From DATGUA01 sp035301545 (GTDB lineage: Bacteria > Bacillota > Clostridia > Tissierellales > Tissierellaceae), in assembly GCA_035301545.1 (NCBI GenBank), contig DATGUA010000024.1:1-9683 (forward strand): DNA of 9,683 bases. The letters run 5' to 3'. A program made the translations under genes and the position numbers. Position 1 is the stretch's first letter. Every line of letters starts with the position of its first letter. This document shows, piece by piece, positions 1 to 7,739 of this stretch. Under the pieces are notes generated by a model that was not told where the DNA came from, did no database searches, and was given only the letters and a program-made list of their open reading frames with translations.

Positions 1-920
1 CCAACGGGGGTTTTACCATACTGAGTTTGAAAATCTATCTGCCCTTCTCCAGTAAATACATAATCACTCTCTAAAATTTGACTTTCTAATTGTATGTGTT
101 CAACAACTAAATCAATTCCTTTTACTAATTTAGCAGATAAAAAGGCCATTAATCCTGCACCTAATCCACCAGCAGCTCCTGCTCCTGGAACCTTATCAAC
201 CTCTATCCCTAACTGATCCTTAATAATATTTCCATAATGTTTTAAATTTTTATCTAATTCTTCTATCATTTCTGGAGTAGCTCCTTTTTGTGGGCCAAAA
301 ACATAAGAAGCACCTGTTTCACCTGTTAAAGGATTGTTCACATCACATGCTACTTCTACAGTAACCTTAGATAATCTAGGATCTAAGTTACTAGTATCTA
401 TCTTATGAAGCTTACTTAATTCTCCTCCACCTTTAGATAATTCATTTCCCTTCTTATCTAATAATCTTCCTCCAAGTGCTTGGAACATTCCAGCTCCTCC
501 ATCATTAGTAGCACTGCCACCTATTCCTATAACTAGATTCTTAACTCCCATATCTAAAGCCTTTTTTATTAACTCTCCTGTTCCATATGTTGTAGATATA
601 AGCGGATTTCTATCTTTTGGTGGAATTAATTGTAATCCGTTAGCGCTAGCCATTTCTATTACAGCTGTTTCTTTATCTCCTAATATTCCTAATTCTGCTT
701 CAACTAAGTCTTCCATCGGTCCCTTTACTTCTACCTTATACATTTTACCACTAGTCGCATCTATTAAAGATTGAGCCGTTCCTTCTCCTCCATCTGCCAT
801 TGGAACTTTTATACAACTGGCTTCAGGTATTACCTTCTTTATACCTCGTTCCATAGCATCGGCTACTTCCTGAGCAGTCATACTTTCCTTAAAAGAATCT
901 GGTGCTAAAACAAATCTCAT
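1..920 (-). CDS. glxK: Glycerate kinase (glycerate 2-kinase family), C-terminus outside the window
   Basis: This enzyme phosphorylates D-glycerate with ATP, most often to 2-phosphoglycerate, and so feeds lower glycolysis. About 306 codons are visible; family members are near 380 residues, so roughly the last 70 are cut off by the window edge. I see the family N-terminus APDSFKES (residues 6-13), PMADGGEGT (40-48), the glycine-rich GIGGSATNDGG (132-142), PGAGAAGGLGAG (245-256) and TGEGQID (290-296). All are typical of the GarK/GlxK family and none is disrupted. The ATG at 920 has a GAGGATG ribosome site just upstream. The gene starts 33 nt after the gntP stop with no terminator between, so the two are almost certainly co-transcribed. 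The position of the phosphate (2 or 3) cannot be settled from sequence. The choice of symbol glxK rather than garK is conventional. Confidence 0.93.
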   Translation of the reverse strand, partial: MRFVLAPDSFKESMTAQEVADAMERGIKKVIPEASCIKVPMADGGEGTAQSLIDATSGKMYKVEVKGPMEDLVEAELGILGDKETAVIEMASANGLQLIPPKDRNPLISTTYGTGELIKKALDMGVKNLVIGIGGSATNDGGAGMFQALGGRLLDKKGNELSKGGGELSKLHKIDTSNLDPRLSKVTVEVACDVNNPLTGETGASYVFGPQKGATPEMIEELDKNLKHYGNIIKDQLGIEVDKVPGAGAAGGLGAGLMAFLSAKLVKGIDLVVEHIQLESQILESDYVFTGEGQIDFQTQYGKTPV

Positions 921-953
921 AATACATCCTCATTTCTATATTAAATATTTATA

Positions 954-2204
954 TTATAAAATAATACCATATATAACTGTTGATACTATAGTCATACTTA
1001 AACCTACAAGGGTCTCATAAGGTATTACTTTTAACCGATCCTTTATATCTAAAAATACACTTCCTCCTGTTGCATGAAAGAAGCTTCCATGGGGCAAATG
1101 ATCTAATACTGTTGCTCCACTATGAACCATAGCAGCACCTGCCAAAGGGGTTATCCCAAGTCCTAATATCGTATTGCCAAATACCGAACTAGCAACTGCC
1201 GCACCTGATGTAGTTGATGCAGTAGCAGCTGACATCAATATTCCTGATATAGGTGCTAAGATAAATGCTGGAAAACCTCCAGCTTCAAGTCCTGATATTA
1301 TAAGATCTTTTAAACTTGAATTAGCAATAATACCTGAAATAGTTCCAGTTCCTATTAGTAGTATGGCAACATTACTCATTTTTGCTAACCCTTCTATAGT
1401 ATATTTGTTTAGTTCTTTTATCTTACCCATAGCTAAAGCTCCTACAATGCCTCCTATAGGCAACGCGATTAAAGGATCTATATTTATATCTGCTATAGGT
1501 CTTAAAGCAAGTATAATTATAGTTACTAGTGGTCCTAATATCGATGCAAAAAAACTAGGTTCTATTTCAGAAGATACAGAGATTTCCTCACTCTTCACTT
1601 TATCCCCTTTATTAATCAATGTCCTAGCTAATATAAATGTAACTATTAATCCAAATATTGCAGGAACAATTCCTGCGGCCATTACTGTCGTCAAAGGTAA
1701 TTCAAAGGCATCTGCAACCGATATAGTATTTGGATTAGGGGAAATTATATTTCCTGCTTTACCTCCACCAATCATAGCTAATAAAATTGTCGGTTTAGAT
1801 AAACCTGCTTTTGCCCCAATTGCTAATGCTATTGGTGCAACAGTTATAACTGCTACATCAATAAATACACCTACTGCTGTTAGGACACAAGTTGCTATCA
1901 TTAAAGCAACAATTGAATTAGACCTTCCTATTTTATCAACAATCGTCTCTGCAATTTTTGAAGCAGCACCAGATCCTATTAATATACCGGCTAAAACCCC
2001 AGCTGTTAATATTCTTAAAACTGCTGGTATTATTCCTTCTGCACCTTCTATCATTAGTTGAACAGTTCCGGTTATACCTGCTCCTCCAATTACCCCGCCT
2101 ACTACTGCTCCTAGTATTAATCCATAAAAAGGATTAACTCTCTTTATTATAAGAAATATAGCTAATAACAAACCTATTATTGCTCCTAATGCTGTTACTT
2201 CCAT
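954..2204 (-). CDS. GntP-family permease (gluconate/glycerate-type H+ symporter)
   Basis: This is a 416-residue integral membrane carrier made almost wholly of hydrophobic segments, probably 11 to 13 helices. Family marks are GGGKAGNIISPNPNTIS near residues 147-163 and HSGATVLDHLPHGSFFHATGG near the C-terminus. Both match GntP-type gluconate and related hydroxy-acid symporters. Length is close to the usual 430-450. The ATG at 2204 follows an excellent AGGAGGGG ribosome site. It is the first gene of a two-gene unit with glycerate kinase 33 nt downstream, so glycerate or a close relative (a sugar acid, or a hydroxy acid giving glycerate) is the likely cargo; that specificity is inferred from context. 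A promoter with a perfect -10 lies about 47 nt upstream. GntP proteins are sometimes labelled Na+/H+ antiporters in automatic annotation, but the motifs here favour GntP. Confidence 0.9.
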   Translation of the reverse strand: MEVTALGAIIGLLLAIFLIIKRVNPFYGLILGAVVGGVIGGAGITGTVQLMIEGAEGIIPAVLRILTAGVLAGILIGSGAASKIAETIVDKIGRSNSIVALMIATCVLTAVGVFIDVAVITVAPIALAIGAKAGLSKPTILLAMIGGGKAGNIISPNPNTISVADAFELPLTTVMAAGIVPAIFGLIVTFILARTLINKGDKVKSEEISVSSEIEPSFFASILGPLVTIIILALRPIADINIDPLIALPIGGIVGALAMGKIKELNKYTIEGLAKMSNVAILLIGTGTISGIIANSSLKDLIISGLEAGGFPAFILAPISGILMSAATASTTSGAAVASSVFGNTILGLGITPLAGAAMVHSGATVLDHLPHGSFFHATGGSVFLDIKDRLKVIPYETLVGLSMTIVSTVIYGIIL

Positions 2205-2250
2205 CTTAACCCCTCCTATTAAATCAATATATTAGTATATATAATATAAT

Positions 2251-2279
2251 ATTATATTCTATATATAATAAACTTCCAA
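2251..2279 (-). promoter_or_regulatory. Sigma-A-type promoter for gntP-glycerate kinase, with overlapping palindrome
   Basis: On the minus strand TTGGAA (2279-2274) is followed by a 17-nt spacer and a perfect TATAAT (2256-2251). This predicts a start near 2244 and a 5' leader of about 40 nt before the gntP ATG. A 16-bp perfect palindrome, AATATAATATTATATT (2243-2258), covers the -10 and start region, where a repressor could sit. The rest of the 138-nt gap behind tctA shows no clear intrinsic terminator, so read-through from the tct genes remains possible. Confidence 0.6.
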
Positions 2280-2342
2280 GTAATTTCCCATTTATAACCT
2301 CACCTTATTTTTCTAGCTTGTTAATATATGAGATACCAGAAT

Positions 2343-3809
2343 CTACTCTCTCTCAATGGAAACAAAATTTGAGGATATAGAAATTATAATCATTATAATC
2401 AAAACTATAGTAATAGGTTTTAAAAGTAAATCACTTAATCCATTTTTTGAAGCAGATAATAATGACATAGCCCTTCTAAAATTCGAATCCATAATATCTC
2501 CTAATACTAATCCTAGTACCATAGGTGCTACTGGATATCCACCTTTTCTCATTATTAATCCTAACACTCCAAATATTAGCATTAACAAAACATCAAATGT
2601 ACTAGTATCTGCTGCATATGCTCCTATAATACATAATACTCCTATAATTGGAAATAAATGTCTCTCTTTCACTTTTATAATATTGGCCATTAAAGGTCCA
2701 ACAGTTAATCCTAATATTAAAATCATAATACTACCAATAAATCCTCCTGCCAATATAATAGTAAAAATCTCTGGAGTTTCCGAAAAAAGTAAGGGTCCTG
2801 GTCTTAATCCATGAACATAGAAAGCTGATAATATAACTGATGTAACAGCATCTCCAGGTACACCTAAAGTCAGCATAGGAATTAAAGCTCCTCCTATACA
2901 AGCATTATTAGAAGATTCACTAGCCACTATACCTTCTACTGCTCCTTGACCAAAGGGTATTTTATTATTTTTACTAGTTTTTTTAGCTTGTTCATATGAT
3001 ATCAAAGAAGCAACAGGCCCTCCTGCTCCTGGTAAAGCACCAATTAAGGCACCTATTATAGATGATTTAACACCTAAGAACCAATGTCTAAAAATCTCCT
3101 TATTATTAATTTTACTTTTTTCTACATCTAAAGACTTTGACTTGTCCTTTCCTCTACTTATTTGATAAAGTATTTCTGAAAATCCAAATAATCCTATTAA
3201 TACTGGAATAATAGATATCCCTCTCTGTAAATGTACGTTTCCATATGTAAATCTTCCCATACCCATAATTGGATCTGTTCCAATAGTACTTAGAAATACT
3301 CCAATTAAAGCAGTTAGCATTCCCTTAATAAAACTTTTAGATGTTAAGGAACCTACAGTAGTTAATCCAAATAAAGCTAAGAAAAAATAATCTATAGGTG
3401 TAAATGCTAATGCTAATTTTGCAACTTGTTTTGCACTTATTAATAATACTATTAACCCAATAAATGTTCCTAGAAAGGAATAGTATGTAGCAGTCCTAAG
3501 AGCTAATAATGCTTGTCCTTTCCTAGCCATAGGATACCCATCTAATGTAGTAGCTACTGAAGATGGCGCTCCAGGAATATTTAATAAGATTGCTGTTACT
3601 GCTCCTGAATATACCCCTACAGTATAAACACCCATAATTAATGCCATAGCATTATTAGTTTGCCAAGTAAATGTAACAGAAACTAAAAGAGCCGTTGCCA
3701 TTGTTACTGAAAGACCTGGCATAGCCCCTACGAAAAGACCAGTTAATGAACCTATAAAAACTAATAATATAAAATTTAAATTTATTACTGATAAAATATC
3801 ATTAATCAA
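2343..3809 (-). CDS. tctA: Tripartite tricarboxylate transporter, large permease subunit TctA
   Basis: This is the large membrane subunit of a TTT-family secondary transporter. With TctB it forms the channel that receives substrate from the binding protein TctC. At 488 residues it is near the family length of about 500. The family signature is present near the N-terminus: AMPGLSVTMATALL (29-42), then ILLNIPGAPSSVATTLDGYPMARKGQAL. Further marks are GALPGAGGPVASLISYE and GALIPMLTLGVPGDAVTSV. About 10-12 hydrophobic segments are visible. The start is TTG at 3809 with only a weak AAGAAAGAAG upstream. No in-frame ATG, GTG or other TTG lies between it and the tctB stop codon 25 nt before it, so it probably relies on translational coupling to tctB. 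The substrate cannot be read from sequence; the family carries citrate, other carboxylates and aromatic acids. Confidence 0.93.
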   Translation of the reverse strand: MINDILSVINLNFILLVFIGSLTGLFVGAMPGLSVTMATALLVSVTFTWQTNNAMALIMGVYTVGVYSGAVTAILLNIPGAPSSVATTLDGYPMARKGQALLALRTATYYSFLGTFIGLIVLLISAKQVAKLALAFTPIDYFFLALFGLTTVGSLTSKSFIKGMLTALIGVFLSTIGTDPIMGMGRFTYGNVHLQRGISIIPVLIGLFGFSEILYQISRGKDKSKSLDVEKSKINNKEIFRHWFLGVKSSIIGALIGALPGAGGPVASLISYEQAKKTSKNNKIPFGQGAVEGIVASESSNNACIGGALIPMLTLGVPGDAVTSVILSAFYVHGLRPGPLLFSETPEIFTIILAGGFIGSIMILILGLTVGPLMANIIKVKERHLFPIIGVLCIIGAYAADTSTFDVLLMLIFGVLGLIMRKGGYPVAPMVLGLVLGDIMDSNFRRAMSLLSASKNGLSDLLLKPITIVLIIMIIISISSNFVSIERE

Positions 3810-3833
3810 AACATCAACTTCTTTCTTAAATAA

Positions 3834-4256
3834 CTAGGGTAAAAGCACCCCTAATAAATTTCCAAATATATATTGTATAGCTAAAGGTACAATTAATATA
3901 AATCCTCCAATTACCCATAATCTTCTTTCACCTAATATGTACATAAAACTAAACAGATAAATACCTGTAGATAATATAAAATTTAATCTAGCTAAAGTTA
4001 AAAAATAGAAAAAAGACAATGCTATAGTGAAAAGCATTATCTTTTTATTACTTCCGTCCTCATAAATAGTATGTTTTTTAAAACCCTTAATAATTAAAGA
4101 TAAAGAAAATAATAAAATCATAAAAGTAATAATCAATGGAAATAAAGCTGGCGACAATGCCCAAAATTGATTATTGTGCAATTTTAATGATTCTTTTATA
4201 AATATTATACTTAGTACTGAAAGTACTAAACCTTCTATAGACTCTTTACTTTTCAT
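3834..4256 (-). CDS. tctB: Tripartite tricarboxylate transporter, small membrane subunit TctB
   Basis: This 140-residue protein has about four hydrophobic segments, the size and layout of the TctB/DUF1468 subunit. It begins with the common IxGxxLSxxSIxFIxxS type of first helix (SIEGLVLSVLSIIFI), followed by a loop with PALFPLIITFMILLFS, which fits the PxxxP pattern seen after helix one in TctB. TctB proteins diverge strongly, so the call leans on its place between tctC and tctA. The ATG at 4256 has AAGGTGG upstream and begins 10 nt after the tctC stop. Its TAG stop (3836-3834) is in the same reading frame as tctA and is the only stop between the two. Confidence 0.87.
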   Translation of the reverse strand: MKSKESIEGLVLSVLSIIFIKESLKLHNNQFWALSPALFPLIITFMILLFSLSLIIKGFKKHTIYEDGSNKKIMLFTIALSFFYFLTLARLNFILSTGIYLFSFMYILGERRLWVIGGFILIVPLAIQYIFGNLLGVLLP

Positions 4257-4266
4257 TTATGCCACC

Positions 4267-5304
4267 TTATTCATCCTTATATCTTTCAATTCCAAATTCT
4301 TCTGGACTTTTCTCTACTGCATCTGCATCATATAATAACCAAGATGTAATAGATATATATTTGTCCCAGTATTCATTAATTTCATCAATATCTAAATCAT
4401 CTAATCTAGTATAAGATTGTGATTCTATGAATTCCTCCCATTCTGGATCTTCTACTGTTTTTTCTATAGCTTCTATTAGTATATCTTTAATCTCTTCTGG
4501 TGTGTCTTCTTTTACTAGTAGGAGATTAGGAAAATATAAAGGTAAATATTCCTTTATTTCTGGTAAATCATCGACAATAGATGGTACATCCTTTATTATA
4601 TCTGTCTTCTCATCTGTAAATGTAGCTAAAGCTTTCAGATCCCCGGCTTCTAAATAATCCTTTACAGTTCCATAATTTCCAAAGGTAAAGTCCACCTCTC
4701 CACTCATAGCAGCTAACATAGCCGGATTTCCACCACCATAAGGAGTCATTCCAACATCTAAACCTAATTCCTTTAAGAGTAATCCTTGTATATGTCCACT
4801 TGCTCCTGGTCCAGAATATGACATTTTTATTTTTCCTGGTTTAGATTCGATATCATCGATTAACTCCTCTAAACTTTCATACTTTGAATCTTTAGGTACT
4901 ACTATCACTTTCAAATCTTGAACTAACATTTTTAAATAATCAAAATCTTCAAATCCTCTATTACTCACATCCATAATCTGAAATAATGCTGGTGTTTCTG
5001 CTGAAAACAAAACCGTATAACCATCATTTGGCTGATCATAAACATACTCTGTTCCTATAGCTCCAGATGCTCCTTCTTTATTTACAATAGTTACAGACTC
5101 ACCTAAATGTTTCTCAAATATAGGTGCAAAGACTCTGGCAACTCGATCTGTTATTCCACCTGCTGACCAAGGAACAATAAGATTTATACCTTTATTTGGA
5201 AACTCCTCTTCTCCTGATTCTTTACTATCATTGGTAGGTGCACATCCTATTATCACTGTACTTAAAATTCCTACAATTAGAAAACCAATTATTATTCTTT
5301 TCAA
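4267..5304 (-). CDS. tctC: Tripartite tricarboxylate transporter substrate-binding lipoprotein TctC
   Basis: This extracytoplasmic solute receptor of the TTT (Bug/TctC) family catches the substrate outside the membrane and delivers it to TctBA. I place the start at TTG 5304, giving 345 residues. AAAGGAG lies nine bases before it and the protein then opens with a textbook lipoprotein signal: MKR, a hydrophobic stretch, and lipobox IIGC with the lipidated Cys at residue 21. The mature part has the family features PNKGINLIVPWSAGGITDRVARV, EGASGAIGTEYVYDQPNDGYT and YSGPGASGHIQGLLL. These include the loops that normally contact a carboxylate. The frame stays open upstream to an ATG at 5382 that overlaps the lyase stop. 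That start would add 26 residues before the signal, has no ribosome site and is less likely. Length then agrees with the usual 320-345. Confidence 0.92.
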   Translation of the reverse strand: MKRIIIGFLIVGILSTVIIGCAPTNDSKESGEEEFPNKGINLIVPWSAGGITDRVARVFAPIFEKHLGESVTIVNKEGASGAIGTEYVYDQPNDGYTVLFSAETPALFQIMDVSNRGFEDFDYLKMLVQDLKVIVVPKDSKYESLEELIDDIESKPGKIKMSYSGPGASGHIQGLLLKELGLDVGMTPYGGGNPAMLAAMSGEVDFTFGNYGTVKDYLEAGDLKALATFTDEKTDIIKDVPSIVDDLPEIKEYLPLYFPNLLLVKEDTPEEIKDILIEAIEKTVEDPEWEEFIESQSYTRLDDLDIDEINEYWDKYISITSWLLYDADAVEKSPEEFGIERYKDE

Positions 5305-5305
5305 A

Positions 5306-5378
5306 ATAAAAATCTCCTTTCCATTTATCTCATAATCTATATTATCATAAATCATGAGACAATGTAGGAGATTTTTAT
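5306..5378 (-). promoter_or_regulatory. Nested RNA hairpin sequestering the tctC ribosome site
   Basis: Read on the minus strand, ATAAAAATCTCC (5378-5367) is perfectly complementary to GGAGATTTTTAT (5317-5306); the second arm contains the tctC Shine-Dalgarno GGAG. Inside the loop, CATT pairs with AATG. TCTCATGAT (5359-5351) pairs with ATTATGAGA over nine pairs, one of them G-U, leaving a loop of about 14 nt. The internal loops are small (2x4 and 1x2), so the whole 73 nt can fold as one long hairpin. The 5' arm begins three bases after the lyase stop codon. A ribosome finishing the lyase gene would cover that arm and expose the tctC site, which fits translational coupling. The U-rich tail after the GGAG arm also allows a terminator or attenuator reading. 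Confidence 0.65.
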
Positions 5379-5381
5379 ACA

Positions 5382-6554
5382 TTATAAGCTTTTAACTGCT
5401 TTTTTTATTCTTCCTAAACCATCTTCTAATATAGATCTTGGACAGCCTATATTAAGTCTAAAAAATCCCTCTCCACCCTTTCCATAAGTCCTACCATCAT
5501 TTAGTCCTACTTTCCCTATATTTATTAAAGCCTGGTTTATTTCATCTGCTGATTTATCTAAACCTGTAAAATCTAACCAAAGTAAATATGTTCCATCCGG
5601 TCTATTTACTTTTATTTCTGGTATTTCTTTATTTATATATTCTAAAGCATAATCTATATTATCTTCTATATAAACTAATGCCTCATCTAACCACCTTTCA
5701 CCATAATTATAAGCTGTTTCAAATCCTAAAGCTCCAAAAACAGTAACTCCACCTATTTCCATAGCCTTAATGGCTTTTTGATAAGTTTCTCTTAATTCCT
5801 TATTAGGAATAATTGCTACGGAAGTTGCTAATCCTGCTATATTAAAGGTCTTACTTGGTGCCATTAAGGTAATAGTTCTTTCTTCTAATTCTTTAGAAAT
5901 AGAAGCTAAAGGCGTATGTTTCTGACCTTCTAATACAAAATCACTATGAATTTCATCAGATATTACAGTTAAATCCTTTTCTATACAAATATCTCCAAAT
6001 TTTCTTAATTCTTCTTTTGTCCACACCCTACCTACAGGATTATGGGGATTACATAGCATTGCTAATTTAGTATCCTCATCAATCTTCCTTTCTAAGTCTT
6101 GGTAATCCATTACGAATTTTTCTCCATCATTTATTAGTGTGTTTTCATTTACTACCCTATTATTATTTTCCATTACTCTATAGAATGGAGGGTATACAGG
6201 AGGTTGTATCAATACCTTTTCTCCTTCTTCTACTAATTCACATACACCTATATTAAATCCTACTACTACACCTGGTGTAGCCATGATCCATTCTTTTTTT
6301 ATATCCCAATTATGTCTTTTTTTAACCCAATTTATTATAGAATCATAAAATGAATCTTGTTCCGATGTATAACCAAATACACCATGTTCCACTCTTTTCT
6401 TTAGAGCAGCTATAATTTCATCAGCAGATTTAAAGTCCATATCTGCTACCCACATTGGTAATATATCATTAGTTCCAAAATGTTCTTCCATATCATTCCA
6501 CTTTTTCGAATCAGAACCTCTTCTATCAACTATTTCATCGAAATTGTATTTCAT
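5382..6554 (-). CDS. MalY/PatB-family PLP enzyme (cystathionine beta-lyase / C-S lyase or aminotransferase)
   Basis: This 390-residue fold-type I PLP enzyme belongs to the MalY/PatB subgroup. Members cleave C-S bonds of cystathionine and other cysteine S-conjugates to pyruvate, ammonia and a thiol; some have mainly aminotransferase activity. Typical MalY/PatB features are the N-terminus with RRGSDSKKW, then LPMWVADMDF (32-41) and GVFGYT (58-63). The cofactor site shows CNPHNPVGRVW (168-178), SDEIHSD (199-205) and APSKTFNIAGL (232-242), where Lys235 should form the Schiff base. FFRLNIGCPR near the C-terminus supplies the carboxylate-binding Arg. Length matches the family. The ATG at 6554 has a strong AAGGAG eight bases upstream. 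The gene lies 47 nt after selU with no clear promoter of its own, and its stop directly precedes the hairpin in front of tctC. Substrate is unknown; the link to the transporter is contextual. Confidence 0.88.
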   Translation of the reverse strand: MKYNFDEIVDRRGSDSKKWNDMEEHFGTNDILPMWVADMDFKSADEIIAALKKRVEHGVFGYTSEQDSFYDSIINWVKKRHNWDIKKEWIMATPGVVVGFNIGVCELVEEGEKVLIQPPVYPPFYRVMENNNRVVNENTLINDGEKFVMDYQDLERKIDEDTKLAMLCNPHNPVGRVWTKEELRKFGDICIEKDLTVISDEIHSDFVLEGQKHTPLASISKELEERTITLMAPSKTFNIAGLATSVAIIPNKELRETYQKAIKAMEIGGVTVFGALGFETAYNYGERWLDEALVYIEDNIDYALEYINKEIPEIKVNRPDGTYLLWLDFTGLDKSADEINQALINIGKVGLNDGRTYGKGGEGFFRLNIGCPRSILEDGLGRIKKAVKSL

Positions 6555-6601
6555 TTAACCCTCTCCTTAGATTAGTTATGTTTTAATTCCTTATAACGAA
6601 T

Positions 6602-7636
6602 TTATTTGCAATAATTATTTTTAGTCCATTTAATTATATCTTTAGCAGTATTTTTAGTATGCTCATTATAAAATACTGTTTCAAATTTTATATTCTTCCT
6701 TTCATATAACAGATCATAGTATTTGGTCATTAGTTCTTCTATAACTATTTTATATTTATCTTGATTTATTAATTCAATAAATCTATCAACTGTATCATTT
6801 GATAAATGATATCTTAGATAGTTTAAGGATTTTATTAACTCATCATCTGTATCATGAACATAATCTTTTAATATATTATTAATTCTTTTTTCCATACTAG
6901 CCTTAATATTTATATTTATTCCATTTCTCATACTTTCATAAATACATGTTGGGATTGTAACTTTACCAATTTTTCTACTTTCGCCTTCAACAAACACTAT
7001 ATTAGAATTCCTTTTTTTCAAAGATTCATAAATTAAAGACTCGAACATCTTTTGAGTATTTGGCTCGCCTAATCCTACACTTCCTAACATCGAACCTCTG
7101 TGATTTGCACATCCTTCTAAGTCTAAAATATTTAATCCCTGATCTTCAACAGATTCTAATATATGAGTTTTTCCTACTCCTGTATTTCCATAAAGAACAA
7201 TAAACTTTATGTCTTTTACTGTTTCAGGAAGTCTATTATTTATATATTTTCTATAGCCTTTATACCCATTATCTAATTTAAAAGCACCTATTCCTAAGGA
7301 ATAAAACAAGGAAACTAATGATGTACTTCTAAATCCGCCTCGATCACAAAAAAATATTAATTTGTTATATATTTTATTGAATTTAAATATCTTCTCATAT
7401 ATATCTGGTAATTTTCGTGAAACAAACCTTACACCAGTTATCTTAGCCTTTTCCATAGACTCTTGCTTATACATAGTACCTATTATACTTCTTTCTTTAT
7501 CAGTAAATATAGGAACATTAATAGCATCAGGTATTGTTTGTGTTTGATATTCTGATGGCGATCTCACATCTATTAATATAAAATTAGAATTCTTAGTGCT
7601 ATTATCTAGATCTTCATATTTAATTGTATTAACCAT
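6602..7636 (-). CDS. selU: tRNA 2-selenouridine synthase (rhodanese + P-loop)
   Basis: SelU (MnmH, YbbB) converts 2-thiouridine at the wobble position of certain tRNAs to 2-selenouridine, through a geranylated intermediate, using selenophosphate. The N-terminal rhodanese domain (about residues 1-135) has LIDVRSPSEYQ and the active-site loop FFCDRGGFRS. The C-terminal domain has Walker A GNTGVGKT (150-157), then LEGCANHRGSMLG and FVEGESRKIG, all typical of SelU. With the ATG at 7636 the protein is 344 residues and the catalytic cysteine is residue 97, the same number as in E. coli SelU. A GTG at 7645, three codons upstream, would sit too close to the AGGAAG site, so I prefer the ATG. Function requires SelD selenophosphate synthetase, which is not in the window. 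It is the first gene downstream of its own extended -10 promoter and may lead the transcript that includes the lyase and tct genes. Confidence 0.93.
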   Translation of the reverse strand: MVNTIKYEDLDNSTKNSNFILIDVRSPSEYQTQTIPDAINVPIFTDKERSIIGTMYKQESMEKAKITGVRFVSRKLPDIYEKIFKFNKIYNKLIFFCDRGGFRSTSLVSLFYSLGIGAFKLDNGYKGYRKYINNRLPETVKDIKFIVLYGNTGVGKTHILESVEDQGLNILDLEGCANHRGSMLGSVGLGEPNTQKMFESLIYESLKKRNSNIVFVEGESRKIGKVTIPTCIYESMRNGININIKASMEKRINNILKDYVHDTDDELIKSLNYLRYHLSNDTVDRFIELINQDKYKIVIEELMTKYYDLLYERKNIKFETVFYNEHTKNTAKDIIKWTKNNYCK

Positions 7637-7678
7637 AATTGCCACTTCTTCCTAAAAAAATATCATATAGTATACATT

Positions 7679-7687
7679 ATTATAACA
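7679..7687 (-). promoter_or_regulatory. Extended -10 promoter for selU
   Basis: The minus strand reads TGTTATAAT here: a perfect TATAAT (7684-7679) preceded by the TG of an extended -10. The region 17-19 nt upstream has only a poor -35 match, which an extended -10 tolerates. The predicted start is near 7672, giving a leader of about 35 nt before the selU ATG. No other promoter-like site was seen before the lyase gene, so this may drive selU, the lyase and tctCBA together. Confidence 0.45.
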
Positions 7688-7739
7688 TATGGTAGGATAA
7701 AATCATAAATTATACTCAAATGAATATTTTGATATAGTA

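Noticed and set aside
1174..2061. Long plus-strand open frame of 295 codons antisense to gntP
   Set aside because: It lies wholly within the strongly supported gntP gene, has no ribosome site, and its Ala/Ile/Pro/Thr-rich product is what the complement of a membrane-protein gene gives.
2356..2814. Plus-strand open frame of 152 codons antisense to tctA
   Set aside because: It is a shadow of tctA: no domain, no ribosome site, Ile/Asn/Pro-rich composition. The same holds for the short plus-strand frames at 4427-4657, 7362-7547, 8229-8441 and 8823-9056.
5305..5382. ATG at 5382 as the true start of TctC
   Set aside because: It has no ribosome site and would put 26 charged and polar residues before the lipoprotein signal. 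The TTG at 5304 has AAAGGAG and gives a standard signal with the lipobox Cys at 21. Kept only as a possible secondary start.
7637..7645. GTG at 7645 as the selU start
   Set aside because: Spacing to AGGAAG is too short, and the ATG three codons later gives the usual N-terminus and numbering. It cannot be fully excluded.
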